The notes beneath the pieces were generated by a model. The model made no database searches. It was not told the origin of the DNA and worked only from the letters and a program-made list of their open reading frames with translations. Below are positions 12,010-22,454 of a DNA stretch of 64,000 bases, one piece after another (positions within the stretch are counted from its first letter, which is position 1; every line of letters begins with the position of its first letter). The position numbers and the translations under genes were made by a program. The stretch is from Pomphorhynchus laevis. Lineage: Eukaryota; Acanthocephala; Palaeacanthocephala; Echinorhynchida; Pomphorhynchidae. The stretch lies in assembly GCA_012934845.2 (NCBI GenBank), contig WNNJ02001757.1, forward strand, positions 101,450 through 165,449, in the 5' to 3' direction.

Positions 12010-13230
12010 CATTTCTTATTAGGTTATGTAATGAAGATCGTGTTGCACGTAAGGCCAATGAACTTGAGCTTGCTAGAACGATTCTAATTTTTTCCCCGCA
12101 ACCATGATATGACTTCGGTGTACTTATTGTCTTTCTGTGCGCTTATTTTGCGTGCTACATGCTTCATAAATCTCTGTGCCTAAGGTCCTGTCCCACCTTG
12201 GATTGAAAAAATAAGTGGTCAAAACGTCGCATGTTCCACTTCTGGGACACGTTCGCTGTATTTTGCGATTTTTTGATTATCATGGTAGATGCAATTGCTT
12301 TAAATGTCTCTGTACGCAGCTACGAGCATGAGCGTTGAACACACAAATATCGAAGAAGCTTCGATCGAATTTGCCTCTAAAAAGACCATTACAAGCCACA
12401 TCGAGACGAGCCCCGTTGTCTCGACTTGTTATGTCCTGCGTGAAGTTCAATGTTTCGTTTGCTGGCTAAAGTTGTGGTTCCATGCTGACTCCTTTACAAA
12501 CGATAGTCAAGGTGTCGGCTATAAAGTTCCTTATTTCGTTATGCCTAATTGTCGCAAGAGCGCCTGTTAGGCAGGATACGGTGTGTGTTATATCGAAATC
12601 TTCTCCACATTTGCACTTTGTTGGGACGTTATCGGGGGTCCAGCCGTATCTGGTCGCTTGGGCATCTTAGAATTCCTTTCCTTTTAATCGCATATTTATG
12701 TTTTCAATCGAACGGTTTGCTAGTCAGGATGATGCTCCCTTCTCCAACGCATATATAATTGACTTTCTTGTATTTTCGTCCGTCCTTGTTAAAATTTCGT
12801 TTCCCTTTTCCTTGAGTTGTTGCGAAGATGCGTTTCCTATTGTAGATAATATAACTTTTTGACTTTTATTGCATCGCCTTTCCTTTAATCCATCTAATAT
12901 TAGATCTGTCAGCGTTTTCGAGCTGTCATATTCCGTCATCGCTGTATTTGATGGGTGCCTAATGCCCATACATCCCAAGCTTAACGGCAGATAAATTATC
13001 TTCTGAATTTTCTCACTACATTGCGAAATGCTTAAACTATTGGTCATTAATTTGCCGAATATTGCATTTCTTAGTGGTATGAATAGGCTTGGAGAAGTTG
13101 TATACGTTCTCTGTATATAAATCGACTTGTGTTTGAGGGATGTTACCAGAGCCACGTAAGCGACCTGTGCGTCTATTTCCGCAACTGTATTAGGTTTACT
13201 GTCATTTTTATCCATTTGGCAATTAAGTGT
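12010..13230 (-). mobile_element. Second LINE family, RT tail and nuclease-like C terminus
   Basis: On the - strand the frame from 13215 to 12724 reads A-Y-V-A-L-V-T-S-L-K-H-K and Y-L-P-L-S-L-G-C-M-G-I-R-H-P, the post-RT L-P-x-x-x-G-G-M-G-I signature. In shifted frames downstream follow W-T-P-D-N-V-P-T-K-C-K-C-G, H-N-E-I-R-N-F-I-A-D, N-G-A-R-L-D-V-A and F-F-D-I-C-V-F-N-A, the zinc motif and nuclease-like block known from LINE-like elements of cnidarians and other invertebrates. The 5' part with the catalytic RT is absent. It differs clearly from the element at 8.4 kb. Confidence 0.75.
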
Positions 13231-14175
13231 GTAATATATTCGTCCATGAATTGGCGTGTTTTTATCGGACTTCCCAAGATGATACCTTCACTTACTACGT
13301 ATTTTATTAATATTATTATTTATTATTTTAATATTATTATCTTATTTTTTATTCATAAAAAATAATGATTTAAAATAATTGTATAATTATAATATAATTA
13401 TATTATATTTATATTAGAAGTTAAAATTTAAAATAAAAAGCCATTATTTATGAATTAATTTTAACTAATTTATATAACGGTAAAATTTAAAATTGAAATT
13501 TAAAATAAAAGTTAATTTTTATGAATTGCTAATAAACTACGTACGATGTATCATAATTTGGATTAGAGGTCATCATGAGGAATTGCTGTGTTATCAGGTT
13601 TTGGCACTTATCTTCGTCCCAACATAGCATCGTGGCCAAATACATGCTAATGACGTTTGTCATCCTATGAAATTTAATTATCAACAGAGTATACTAATAA
13701 CATGCAATTTCCCATATTTTTCAAAATAAATATTTAGTAATATTTATGAAAATTAACATTTTCACTAGTTTACTTAAAATATCTTCTTATACTTAAATTG
13801 TTTTCTCCATGTTTTTAAATTAAAGAATTGTGAATAGAATAAAAATGCAAAACTTCAATGTGAATAAACATTAAAGCAGTTTAATCAATAATGATGATTT
13901 AAATTAACGAGTAATACTATTTTTACCGCAATGAACAAGATACAGTCTAACATTATAGTTTTACACTAACGCAATGCAAACAACCAAGAATTATCCAAGA
14001 ATGTAATCCTGACTGTGAAATGTAAAATATCAGTGAATTTTCAAGTGGAGTTTTAATAATGACAAAAATCTTTAAGTATTTCGACTATATTTAAAGAAGT
14101 TTGCTCTAAATTAATTCATCAATAATGATTATTTTTGTTGTAAATTGTTTAGATTTTTATTTTTAAATTGTTTAG
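13231..14175. other. AT-rich DNA before the exon array
   Basis: Poly-AT and low-complexity sequence. No coding frame recognised. If a signal-peptide exon to the left serves the exon array, this is intronic. Confidence 0.4.
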
Positions 14176-14241
14176 ATTTCTTCAATCGACTCAAATTGAG
14201 ACTGACTCTTCACTGAATTTTACTGATAATTTAGATCACAA
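14176..14241 (+). pseudogene. LRR-like exon, donor lost
   Basis: GTTTAG acceptor and a 66-base open frame in the family phase (one base, 21 codons, two bases), reading F-L-Q-S-T-Q-I-E-T-D-S-S-L-N-F-T-D-N. At the position where all sister exons have GTAAGT this one has GAAGAT, so it can no longer splice normally. It is the most upstream member of the array. Confidence 0.6.
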
Positions 14242-14416
14242 GAAGATTATTAATAGGTAACTATTAGACAATCCGGCGAAATATAAATATTATTTTTTAT
14301 CATAATTTTTAGTTAAATAAACAATCCTAATGTATGCCGTTTGTAGAACGACATAAATTATTATTTTTCGTTTAAAAAATTTGGGTTCAAATAAAAATAC
14401 CAATTTTATTGTTTAG

Positions 14417-14482
14417 ACATTTTTTCGGTACTCAAGTACAAGCAAACACTTCATTGATTCTTCCTAATAATATTTCAATATT
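14417..14482 (+). CDS. LRR-like 66-nt exon 1
   Basis: One 22-residue repeat: H-F-F-G-T-Q-V-Q-A-N-T-S-L-I-L-P-N-N, entered in phase 2 after TTGTTTAG and left in phase 2 at GTAAGT. The L-I-L-P-N-N core takes the place of L-x-I-S-G-N in the family. The exon and its left intron were duplicated to 15408-15541. An 86-base intron separates it from the next exon. Confidence 0.75.
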
Positions 14483-14568
14483 GTAAGTAGTACTTTCAAA
14501 ATGATTAGATGTTAATTGATCTTCAACGGCCACCTATGTTAATACATTCCTTTAACTTTTATGTTTAG

Positions 14569-14634
14569 AAAGTTCTTCGATACTTACTTCGATGCATACT
14601 CTTCAATGGATATTTCTTCAAATGCTAGATTAAT
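14569..14634 (+). CDS. LRR-like 66-nt exon 2
   Basis: Repeat unit K-F-F-D-T-Y-F-D-A-Y-S-S-M-D-I-S-S-N, then A-R-L and a split codon. Acceptor ATGTTTAG, donor GTAAGT, phase 2 both sides. The pattern F-x-x-T-x-F...M-D-I-S-S-N matches the family consensus closely. Confidence 0.8.
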
Positions 14635-15475
14635 GTAAGTATCAATAAAATTGTAATTATATTTTTGTTAAAGAATTTTTTATGCATTCGTACAAATATT
14701 TTTGTCGCAACTTAATTCTATCCGCACCGTTCTTTCGCAGTTACCTTACATTGACAGTTAATCATGATTCTGAATATTTCGTTATCAAATGTTATCAAAA
14801 TTTAGTATCAATTAAGTTAATAAAAAAGTCTGTTTGTATATTTAGGTTTTTGTGTCTGTATATTTGTTAAAGTTGCAATTACATTTTATTGTGTATGCAG
14901 ACTCCATTTTAAATAAGCAGAAAAATCGATAATATTCCAATATTTATTTTGTTTTCAAAATTTCAACCACTACTGCGGTCAACATCAGGAAACCGTCATT
15001 GCACACGTTACAACAAACATATTAAGAAAAACCATATCTGGAAGAATCATACCGGAAGTTAATCTAGAAATTAAATTTTATGAAAAGAGAATTCTAAAGC
15101 AAACTTAACAGTCTATCAAATAATATATTAGTTGGGATTAATGTGAGGATGTATTTATCCGCTCATGCGGCGCTACTAGCGATTGAGATATAATTAAATT
15201 ACAAATTATACAAATTACTAAATTTATGTTATCTCGCAATTGCATTTAACTGCATCAAAGATAGTTCTTTCAGGTAAGAACAGTATAGTGCGTGCATTAT
15301 ACTGCACGATATCGAGCATTATTTGGAATTAATCATATTAATATATTTATGAATGAAAATTAATTTTTAACACATCATATCCTTTTATTATTACATTCAT
15401 ATTAATTCGACATAAATTATTATTTTTCGTTTAAAAAATTAGGGTTCAAATAAAAATACCAATTTTATTGTTTAG

Positions 15476-15541
15476 ACAATTTTTCGGTACTCAAGTACAA
15501 GCAAACTCTTCATTGATTCTTCCTAATAATATTTCAGTATT
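15476..15541 (+). CDS. LRR-like 66-nt exon 3 (duplicate of exon 1)
   Basis: Nearly identical to the exon at 14417, including about 67 bases of left intron. The exon differs by three bases, and all three change the amino acid (His to Gln, Thr to Ser, Ile to Val). Acceptor TTGTTTAG, donor GTAAGT, phase 2. Confidence 0.8.
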
Positions 15542-15573
15542 GTAAGTAATACCATTGAATTTTAAAAAAACTG

Positions 15574-16066
15574 TTAATTTATTCGCATCTTACAAAGTGT
15601 TGTAAGATGAAGAAGAATTAACAAATGGTTTGATTTTCTCTCAACAAAAAAATATCGTTAATATTTTCTGCACGCCTAGTCTATGTGATGGACTAGGCGT
15701 GCAGAATTAACATGAAGATTAATACATCTTCATCTTACTGTTTAAGTTGGTTTTGTTTGTTCGACGTCAATCACACGCACACTATAGGTACTTAAAAATA
15801 TGTTAGTTACTAATATGTATAAAAATGGATTAATTTATTCGCATCTTACAAAGTGTTGTAAGATGAAGAAGAATTAACAAATGGTTTGATTTTCTCTCAA
15901 CAAAAAATATCGTTAATGTTTTCTGCACGCCTAGTCTATGTGATGGACATGCCATTAATACATCTTCATCTTACTGTTTAAGTTGGTTTTGTTTATTCGA
16001 CGTCAATCACACGCACACTATAGGTACTTAAAAATATGTTAGTTACTAATATGTATAAAAATGGAT
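15574..16066. repeat. About 245-bp tandem duplication with internal palindromes
   Basis: Copy 1 at 15574-15829 and copy 2 at 15830-16066. Both contain the 10-bp hairpin CATCTTACAA / TTGTAAGATG. Copy 1 also has a perfect 14-bp hairpin (CTGCACGCCTAGTC and its complement around 15669-15705) whose right arm is missing from copy 2. The block lies in the intron between two LRR exons and may be a foldback element. Confidence 0.75.
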
Positions 16067-16332
16067 ACGAAATGATCTAAAGCTAAACTTTCATTATTTA
16101 ATTTTGGACAATTAAATTGATTGTGGAACACTTTGCGCTCTTTGCGGGCAAGCACATTGATTCCAATAAGAGTTTCTTATATATCTTTTTCTCTACCAAT
16201 AGTCATTTCAAAATATTTTTATAAAAATTCTATAATAGTTTATTAATACAAAATTATTTTGAATGTAGAAGGTTTTTTAGCTTTAGATCTACACGTTTTC
16301 TTATATTTATGTGAAGATAATTTATTGTTTAG

Positions 16333-16398
16333 AAAGTTTGAAAATAATACATTTAAATCGAATTTTTTTCTTGATATATCTGGAATTGTTCGAGTGTT
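16333..16398 (+). CDS. LRR-like 66-nt exon 4
   Basis: Repeat K-F-E-N-N-T-F-K-S-N-F-F-L-D-I-S-G, then I-V-R-V and a split Leu codon. Acceptor TTGTTTAG, donor GTAAGT, phase 2. F-K-S-N-x-x-L-x-I-S-G is shared with the exons at 17589 and 25316. Confidence 0.82.
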
Positions 16399-16923
16399 GT
16401 AAGTATCTAGTGATTTTTACTAATCCTTAGCCAAAGCTATTTTTTATTAAAGAAACTTTTCATTTATAATTAATGATCGCTCATTATGCAAATTACCACA
16501 TCATATTTCAATTAAAGAAAATCAATATTTTTCTAATACGTCAGCATTCGATCATATGGCTGAAAAATAAGAATTGAACTTTATGAATCTCCTAAACAAC
16601 CACAGAGTTGTTCTATCAACAGAAATTGTCTTAGATATTCATATTAAAATATATCGACGATGAAACTAGGCCAATGATAGAATTGTCTTTGAATAAAAGA
16701 GAACTTTAAATCACAAATTTAAAGATTGCCTTCTAAATCGAATTTACTACCATAGAATTTATATTGCAAAATATAAATTAATTGTTCACGACTGTGGCGT
16801 GTCGGCAACAAATCAGATTAGCTAGCTGAGTTTACGTATTTTAAATCATATGATATATTTAAATATTTATATTTTTATATAATATAATGATATTATATTA
16901 TATGTCTATTTCCAAATATAAGA

Positions 16924-17255
16924 TTAATTAAGTTTTCTAATGCATCTTTAATATATGTTAATATAGACTTATCTAAAGCGTACTAAAATCGTACGTATTA
17001 TAAACATTTATTCCTTTTGTGTGTTCTATTTTTTGTAAAATTATTACTAAAATAGTGTTTTATACCTGAATTAATTTCGATTACCATGCAATTTCTTTAT
17101 TATATGTTCTAATTGCTGCAGTTATTTTGTTCTCTCTACTTACAGAGATTTTAATTTTCATTTAAACCACTACATTGGAACCTAGGTTTTGTTGTTTCTA
17201 AGAAATTTCGAATTCCAATTTTATATATGTATAATTTTATTGTCTGACTTAATTA
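16924..17255 (-). mobile_element. Penelope-like RT fragment
   Basis: Matches 42240-42575 of the permuted Penelope-like element over about 330 bases and reads T-Y-D-F-S-T-L on the - strand, the motif-A region of these reverse transcriptases. Broken, intronic, old. Confidence 0.6.
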
Positions 17256-17588
17256 TAATTTATCTATTAAACGAAAACCAAAATAAAACCTCTAGACTTA
17301 AACTTTAGGATATCGCAATACCTATTCTTAAAATTCTTTCATTTTGATAATGACAGAATTATCAAAAAAATTTGAGATGTTGATTGATTAAAGAATCCGT
17401 TCATCAGAATCTTTCGGTGTCATTATTTTGTGATTTAAATATGTTAACCAAATAATGCTTATAGATCGACGAAATATAAAAATTGCTTTTTATCTATTTA
17501 TTCTCTTTTAATTTTTAAAGCACGCAAATTTCTTGATGAGAAGCGTTCTCTAGAGTTTCACATTCAAACACAACAATTTCTTCTTTAG

Positions 17589-17654
17589 AAAGTTTAATGA
17601 TACAATATTTAAATCAAACTCTATGCTGCTCATTTCCGGTAATGTGTCTAAGAT
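17589..17654 (+). CDS. LRR-like 66-nt exon 5
   Basis: Repeat K-F-N-D-T-I-F-K-S-N-S-M-L-L-I-S-G-N-V, the clearest match to the family consensus. Acceptor TTCTTTAG, donor GTAAGT, phase 2. Split codon gives Met or Ile. Confidence 0.85.
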
Positions 17655-18383
17655 GTAAGTAGCAATAAATTTTAAACTTACATTTTTTGGGTAAAATATT
17701 GATATCATTTTTGTTGAAATGTTTTTTCTGCTTCATTCTTAATTATATTTATAAATACTATATTATAAAGTATGTTATATTTAATATTTCCCATGTATCT
17801 GAAGCAAAAAATAAAACTTCAAAACTTATTTGTAAACTGAACAAGCATAGATTATTAAAATCCGCAGAATATGATATGTAGATCGTATAATATATTATAA
17901 ATTATCATAATATTATATATGATCATATTACAATAAGTTGCACTGCTTTATAAATATCTGTATATTGCAGCTATTTTCTTACAGAATCTTGTTAATTAAT
18001 TAATAATTAATTAAATAATTAATAATAAACTTAACAAATTTAAATTTTCATAACAGGCTGATTGTCAATTTTATAGAAAAAAAATAGAAATTTATGTTAA
18101 TTTAAAAAGAACAAATTAAAATTAAATTAAATTGTTATTTTGTAAATAGCAAATTCATTTAAATATTCAATTATTTTTGAATGTAGTGGAGTCGCTATAA
18201 TTAAAAATGAAAAAATTTATTAAAATGATGTGTTAGATTTCATTAGATTAAAATCTAATGTTAAGAATTTGACATAAGAATTCGATACTTGGAAATAACA
18301 ATTTAAAGCTGCTGTTTTAAATATCTAGATTTAAAAATATTTAAAATCATACAATTAACTATCCTATTTAAGAATATTATTAA

Positions 18384-18444
18384 ATGCATCAACGATTTAG
18401 ACATTTTATAACAGGATTTTTACTATCTATCTTTATTGTGGCTA
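18384..18444 (+). CDS. Candidate first exon with signal peptide
   Basis: ATG starts MHQRFRHFITGFLLSIFIVA, basic start plus hydrophobic core, ending at consensus donor GTAAGT in phase 1. A 43-base intron would join it to an acceptor TTTCCTTTACAG at 18487. Short introns of 47-48 bases also occur in the - strand LRR gene. It sits inside the exon array and may start a second gene covering the exons from 18953 on, but those begin in phase 2, so an adapter exon is needed. Confidence 0.45.
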
Positions 18445-18473
18445 GTAAGTCTTGAATGAATATCAAGCTAATT

Positions 18474-18680
18474 GATTTCCTTTACAGAGAAGTGTACGAA
18501 CGTTTTGTTAATGCTTTTAAAGAAAGTAAACAAAGCTTATATGAAATTATCTGATAATGACTTGTTTTTTTGTTATTTAGGGCTCGATTTTTAAATTGCA
18601 GCCATTTTCTTATCAAAACTTTAAACATTTGGCTATAAACATATGTAACGTGTATGTTACAATATGTATTTTATAATATG
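18474..18680 (+). CDS. Exon-like segment, copy 1 of a duplication
   Basis: From the acceptor at 18487 one frame reads V-Y-E-R-F-V-N-A-F-K-E-S-K-Q-S-L-Y-E-I-I and a stop; the frame matching phase 1 reads K-C-T-N-V-L-L-M-L-L and stays open to 18595. A second acceptor (TTATTTAG, 18580) is followed by R-F-L-N-C-S-H-F-L-I-K-T-L-N-I, close to the - strand exon at 63284 (R-L-I-N-C-S...). The segment recurs at 21757-21990. Which frame is used is not decided by the sequence. Confidence 0.35.
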
Positions 18681-18952
18681 TCATCTTTTATACATCGTAA
18701 TTATTTGATCATTATACAATTAGCTCAACTACTTTATTATAACTATATATTTTCTCGATTTTGTTTTTAAAACTTATTATTTAATATTGTTTTTGATATA
18801 AAAATATGATATACTTTAAAATAATAGTTAGTAATATTTTTCAGTACGTTTGTACAGGAGTTTCAGTTTCATAATTTAGTTATTTATTCAAGCAAACGCT
18901 TTCACATATTATTTAAATTTTTTCATATGAAAGTTGTAACTGTATTGTTTAG

Positions 18953-19018
18953 AGGGTTTCGAAATTCTATCATTGAATCCAACTTTTTACTAGATATATC
19001 TAGTAATATTTTAGTGAT
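18953..19018 (+). CDS. LRR-like 66-nt exon 6
   Basis: Repeat G-F-R-N-S-I-I-E-S-N-F-L-L-D-I-S-S-N, then I-L-V and a split Met/Ile codon. Acceptor TTGTTTAG, donor GTAAGT, phase 2. Confidence 0.82.
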
Positions 19019-19855
19019 GTAAGTATCTGCGAAATTCAAATTGGATATTGTGTTTGTGAAAATGCTGTAATCATAAAGTGATAATATATGTAAATTTGCT
19101 TCTTTCTGTCCAATTATTAATTCATTTGATTAATATTGAATAGTTTGACAGAATAACTTGATTTAATTGAATAAACAAGTAACATTGTCAAATATAATGA
19201 TATAATTCAAATTTATTATAATATTGATTTCAATATTTTTAAAAACAAAATATGAACATTTACTTAGATGTAATTATTGCATATTATATATCTATTATTA
19301 CTTTTTCTGAATTATCGGTTTTATTACTTATTAATACTAATATAATATTTATAAATATAATATTATATATAATATTATATTACTAAGTAGTAATGTGATT
19401 TGAAATATTTTTGAAATTATATAGTTGTGTATTAATATAATATATTAATAATTGATAAATTCAATATACTATTTATTTATAATATTACGAATTAAATCAT
19501 AAAGCGAAATTCTGATTTTTCAGGAGTAGAATTATATTTTGCCAAATATTTTGTTTTTTTTAAACCAAATATTAAACGTCTGATTTGGTTGCCATTGAGC
19601 GTTAAAGGTGATTATCTCTATCATTTCATTTTTATAGAATGATCACATTTTCAATATATCTATCATTTTATTTTAATCGAATAATATCATTTTCATAATA
19701 TTTGGCTCGTTTAAGTTTAATTTAGCTTTTATCTTATTTCGTATTTTTATTTAATTATATAAATATAAAAATATTCAATTTTTATTATAACCTCTTTCAT
19801 GGAATGACTATAATACTCTGGACGAAACTTACTTGGCTGAGATTATCATATTTGA

Positions 19856-19993
19856 TTGTTAATATTGGAGCAATCATATCAAAACAAATTCGTTAAAGAA
19901 AAATATGACAACGAATATTATGAAAAGCCTGAAAAGGATGGGTGGTTTGGAGATGCAGAATTTCTAGCATCTCCATCGACAACCGGTTGTTAA
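19856..19993 (+). other. Unidentified coding-looking frame
   Basis: A 45-codon stretch between stops with a balanced composition unlike its surroundings: K-Y-D-N-E-Y-Y-E-K-P-E-K-D-G-W-F-G-D-A-E-F. No Met start in it and no clear splice sites. Possibly an exon or a piece of an unrecognised mobile element. Confidence 0.25.
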
Positions 19994-20549
19994 ATAATCG
20001 AACATCAAAAAAAGACATTTAATACTCCGAGTATCAAAACCTGGATAAATCATAATAAATTATGATTATCCGACCGGGATATTCACGGAAGACAATTGAA
20101 TTGTATTTGCAAAATATGCAGACTTTCTTAATTTAGTTTGTTTTATGCATTGAAATTTGAATATATTTGCCGAAATTGGATTTCATATATAAATTCATTT
20201 AAAATAATTCTAAAATATTAACATCTTTATATCAGTATCGCATTTGATTTATCCTTTATACTTTCAAATGTATTGGTTTTGCATCTTTCTTTTATATGAT
20301 TGATTATATTTTTATATTAATGATATTGGTCTATTATCGATATGAGTCTTATAGCATGATCATATTACCCCCGTTAACTATAATTACTCGTATTGTATTT
20401 GCCATATGACAAATACGCCTTCTTCGTTGCAATTATGTAAATACCCTGTCAACACCGAAATGTAGCAGTGCATGTTCTTTAATAAAATCTCTCATTGATA
20501 ATAATAATCTCTCATTGAATATTAGCATTGCAATAATATTAACCTCAAA

Positions 20550-20831
20550 TGATGATACCATTCCGCATGATTTTTTTAGTAATCATATAAGCTCGACGCG
20601 AAAGAATGACGAATGCCGTTTCGTCATCACTATGACTCATCAGTGCCAGTTCCCTCCCACTGCTGTATGCAGAGGAGGACTATGATATAATGATGATACC
20701 ATTCCGCGTGATTTTTTTAGTAATCATATAAGTCCGACGCGAAAGAATGACGAATGCCGTTTCGTCATTACTATGACTTATCAGTGCCAGTTCCCTTCCA
20801 CTGCTAGATGCAGAGGAGCACTTTGCTAGTC
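20550..20831 (-). repeat. 141-bp tandem repeat with hammerhead-like core
   Basis: Two copies (starts at 20550 and 20691). On the - strand copy 1 reads CTGATGA, stem GTCA/TGAC, GAAA, then a short stem ending CGTC, the hammerhead order; in copy 2 the core is CTGATAA. The bases flanking the core do not pair well as stem I, so activity is doubtful. A related end segment (CAGTGCCAGTTCC...CTGC...ATGCAGA) recurs near 32563. Confidence 0.45.
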
Positions 20832-20996
20832 ATTCTATGTTAATATTATCTGTCAATAATATTAACATATAATATTAATATGTAATATGATAGTATTGTT
20901 TACAATAATATTGTAAAATTACAATAGATCCCTATAAATATAAATACACAGTCTTTTTATTTCTGCATTGCTAAGAAATAAACATTTACACTTTAG

Positions 20997-21062
20997 AAGG
21001 TTTGAGAATACAATACTAAACACGAATATTTCACTTTCAATATCTGATATCGTCTATAGCAT
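20997..21062 (+). CDS. LRR-like 66-nt exon 7
   Basis: Repeat R-F-E-N-T-I-L-N-T-N-I-S-L-S-I-S-D, then I-V-Y-S and a split codon. Acceptor ACTTTAG, donor GTAAGT, phase 2. Confidence 0.82.
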
Positions 21063-21401
21063 GTAAGTATAAATTAAGTTTACATTTATATTTTGAGTAT
21101 GTAATTTTAGTGTTTAATTTTATTTATCTAACTTATGTCTTGCCTAAATTCTCGATATTCAGACAAAAAATCTTAAAAAAAGTTGGTCTGTATAAAAAAT
21201 TAGGATTTATGATTTAAGATTTAATCATTTAGGATCCAGTGAATTTAATTTTTAAATTGTGAATTTATGATTGAGAATGCATTTTAATGGAGCTATAATT
21301 ATTAAAAAATATAAAAATAATACAAAAAAGTTTCTATTAAATTTCTATAATCTAAATTATAATCATTTTTTAATCTAAAAAATGCTAATATTTATGTTTA
21401 G

Positions 21402-21467
21402 GAAGTTTTACAATACTAGTTTTGAATCAAACTCTTCACTGTCTATTACTACCAACGTTCCTGATAT
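21402..21467 (+). CDS. LRR-like 66-nt exon 8
   Basis: Repeat K-F-Y-N-T-S-F-E-S-N-S-S-L-S-I-T-T-N-V. Acceptor ATGTTTAG, donor GTAAGT, phase 2. A 339-base intron separates it from the previous exon. Confidence 0.83.
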
Positions 21468-21756
21468 GTAAGTAGCCACAAATTTTAAATTAAAATCTGT
21501 TGCATAAATAGTACAAAGGTTTATATCATGCCTATATTATTTTATCATAATTTTGTATTTTTAACATCATTCCATTATTTCGATTTTGTATATTATAGGC
21601 AGAATGTAATAGTCTATCAATAATTTATCTGAAAATAGATTTATTTTAAATATATTTACATATGCTATGATAGCTATAACGCATATCTAACTATATATGA
21701 CATGTAAATATTTGTTATATTTACGTAATGTATAGTGTATATATAATGTTATAATT

Positions 21757-21990
21757 GATTTCCTTTACAGAGAAGTGTACGAACGTTTTGTTAATGCTTT
21801 TAAAGAAATTAAGCAAAGCTTATATGACATTATCTGATAATGACTTGTTGTTTTGTTATTTAGGGCTCGATTTTTAAATTGCAGCCATTTTCTGATCAAA
21901 ACTTTAAACATTTGGCTATAAACCATTTGGCTATAAACCATTTGGCTATGTAACGTGTATTTTACAATATGTATGTTATAATATGCCATA
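21757..21990 (+). CDS. Exon-like segment, copy 2 of the duplication
   Basis: Second copy of 18474-18680 without the signal-peptide exon. The V-Y-E-R-F frame is kept with only Ser to Ile and Glu to Asp changes up to the stop. The region after the second acceptor contains a 15-bp unit (CATTTGGCTATAAAC) nearly three times, reading H-L-A-I-N repeats in one frame. Status as exon or relic is open. Confidence 0.3.
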
Positions 21991-22073
21991 ACATATTATA
22001 TTCATATATACATAAAAATATGTATATATTTTATATATACACTTGTGTTTATATAGTGTATATATAGCTCCTC

Positions 22074-22241
22074 CTAAACTAGAATGTTTAAATTACCACT
22101 AACCTTGTCTTGAGACTTGTTATCGTAAGATACCTTATATTTGTCATCTTCATTTGGTATTTTACTTGTACTTTCGACGATTTTGCTGGAAACTGCTAAT
22201 TTGTTTGAACGCTCCGACGTGTTCAAATTCATTTGCTTCAT
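22074..22241 (-). CDS. Small hydrophilic ORF of 55 residues
   Basis: ATG-to-stop frame on the - strand starting MKQMNLNTSERSNKLAV, rich in Ser, Lys, Asn and Asp, with no hydrophobic segment. Its composition is unlike translated AT noise. Not recognised. It could be a free small gene, an exon, or part of a mobile element. Confidence 0.3.
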   Translation of the reverse strand: MKQMNLNTSERSNKLAVSSKIVESTSKIPNEDDKYKVSYDNKSQDKVSGNLNILV

Positions 22242-22454
22242 TGTTTTTTTTGTATTTACGTAGTGTATAGTCTATATGTATTGTAAATGTAGTTATATCA
22301 TACACACTATATATACACTTTTGTATATAGAGCTATAGTATAACTGTGTAATAAATAAATCTAAATTATTTAAAGATACGAAATATATGTGTATTTAACT
22401 ATAATTAATTTAATTAAATAAGTGATCAAATTTGTCCATGTATCCATGTATTTA

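Noticed and set aside
13129-13365. 78-codon + strand frame
   Set aside because: Shadow of the - strand LINE, then poly-Ile/Phe from AT-rich DNA.
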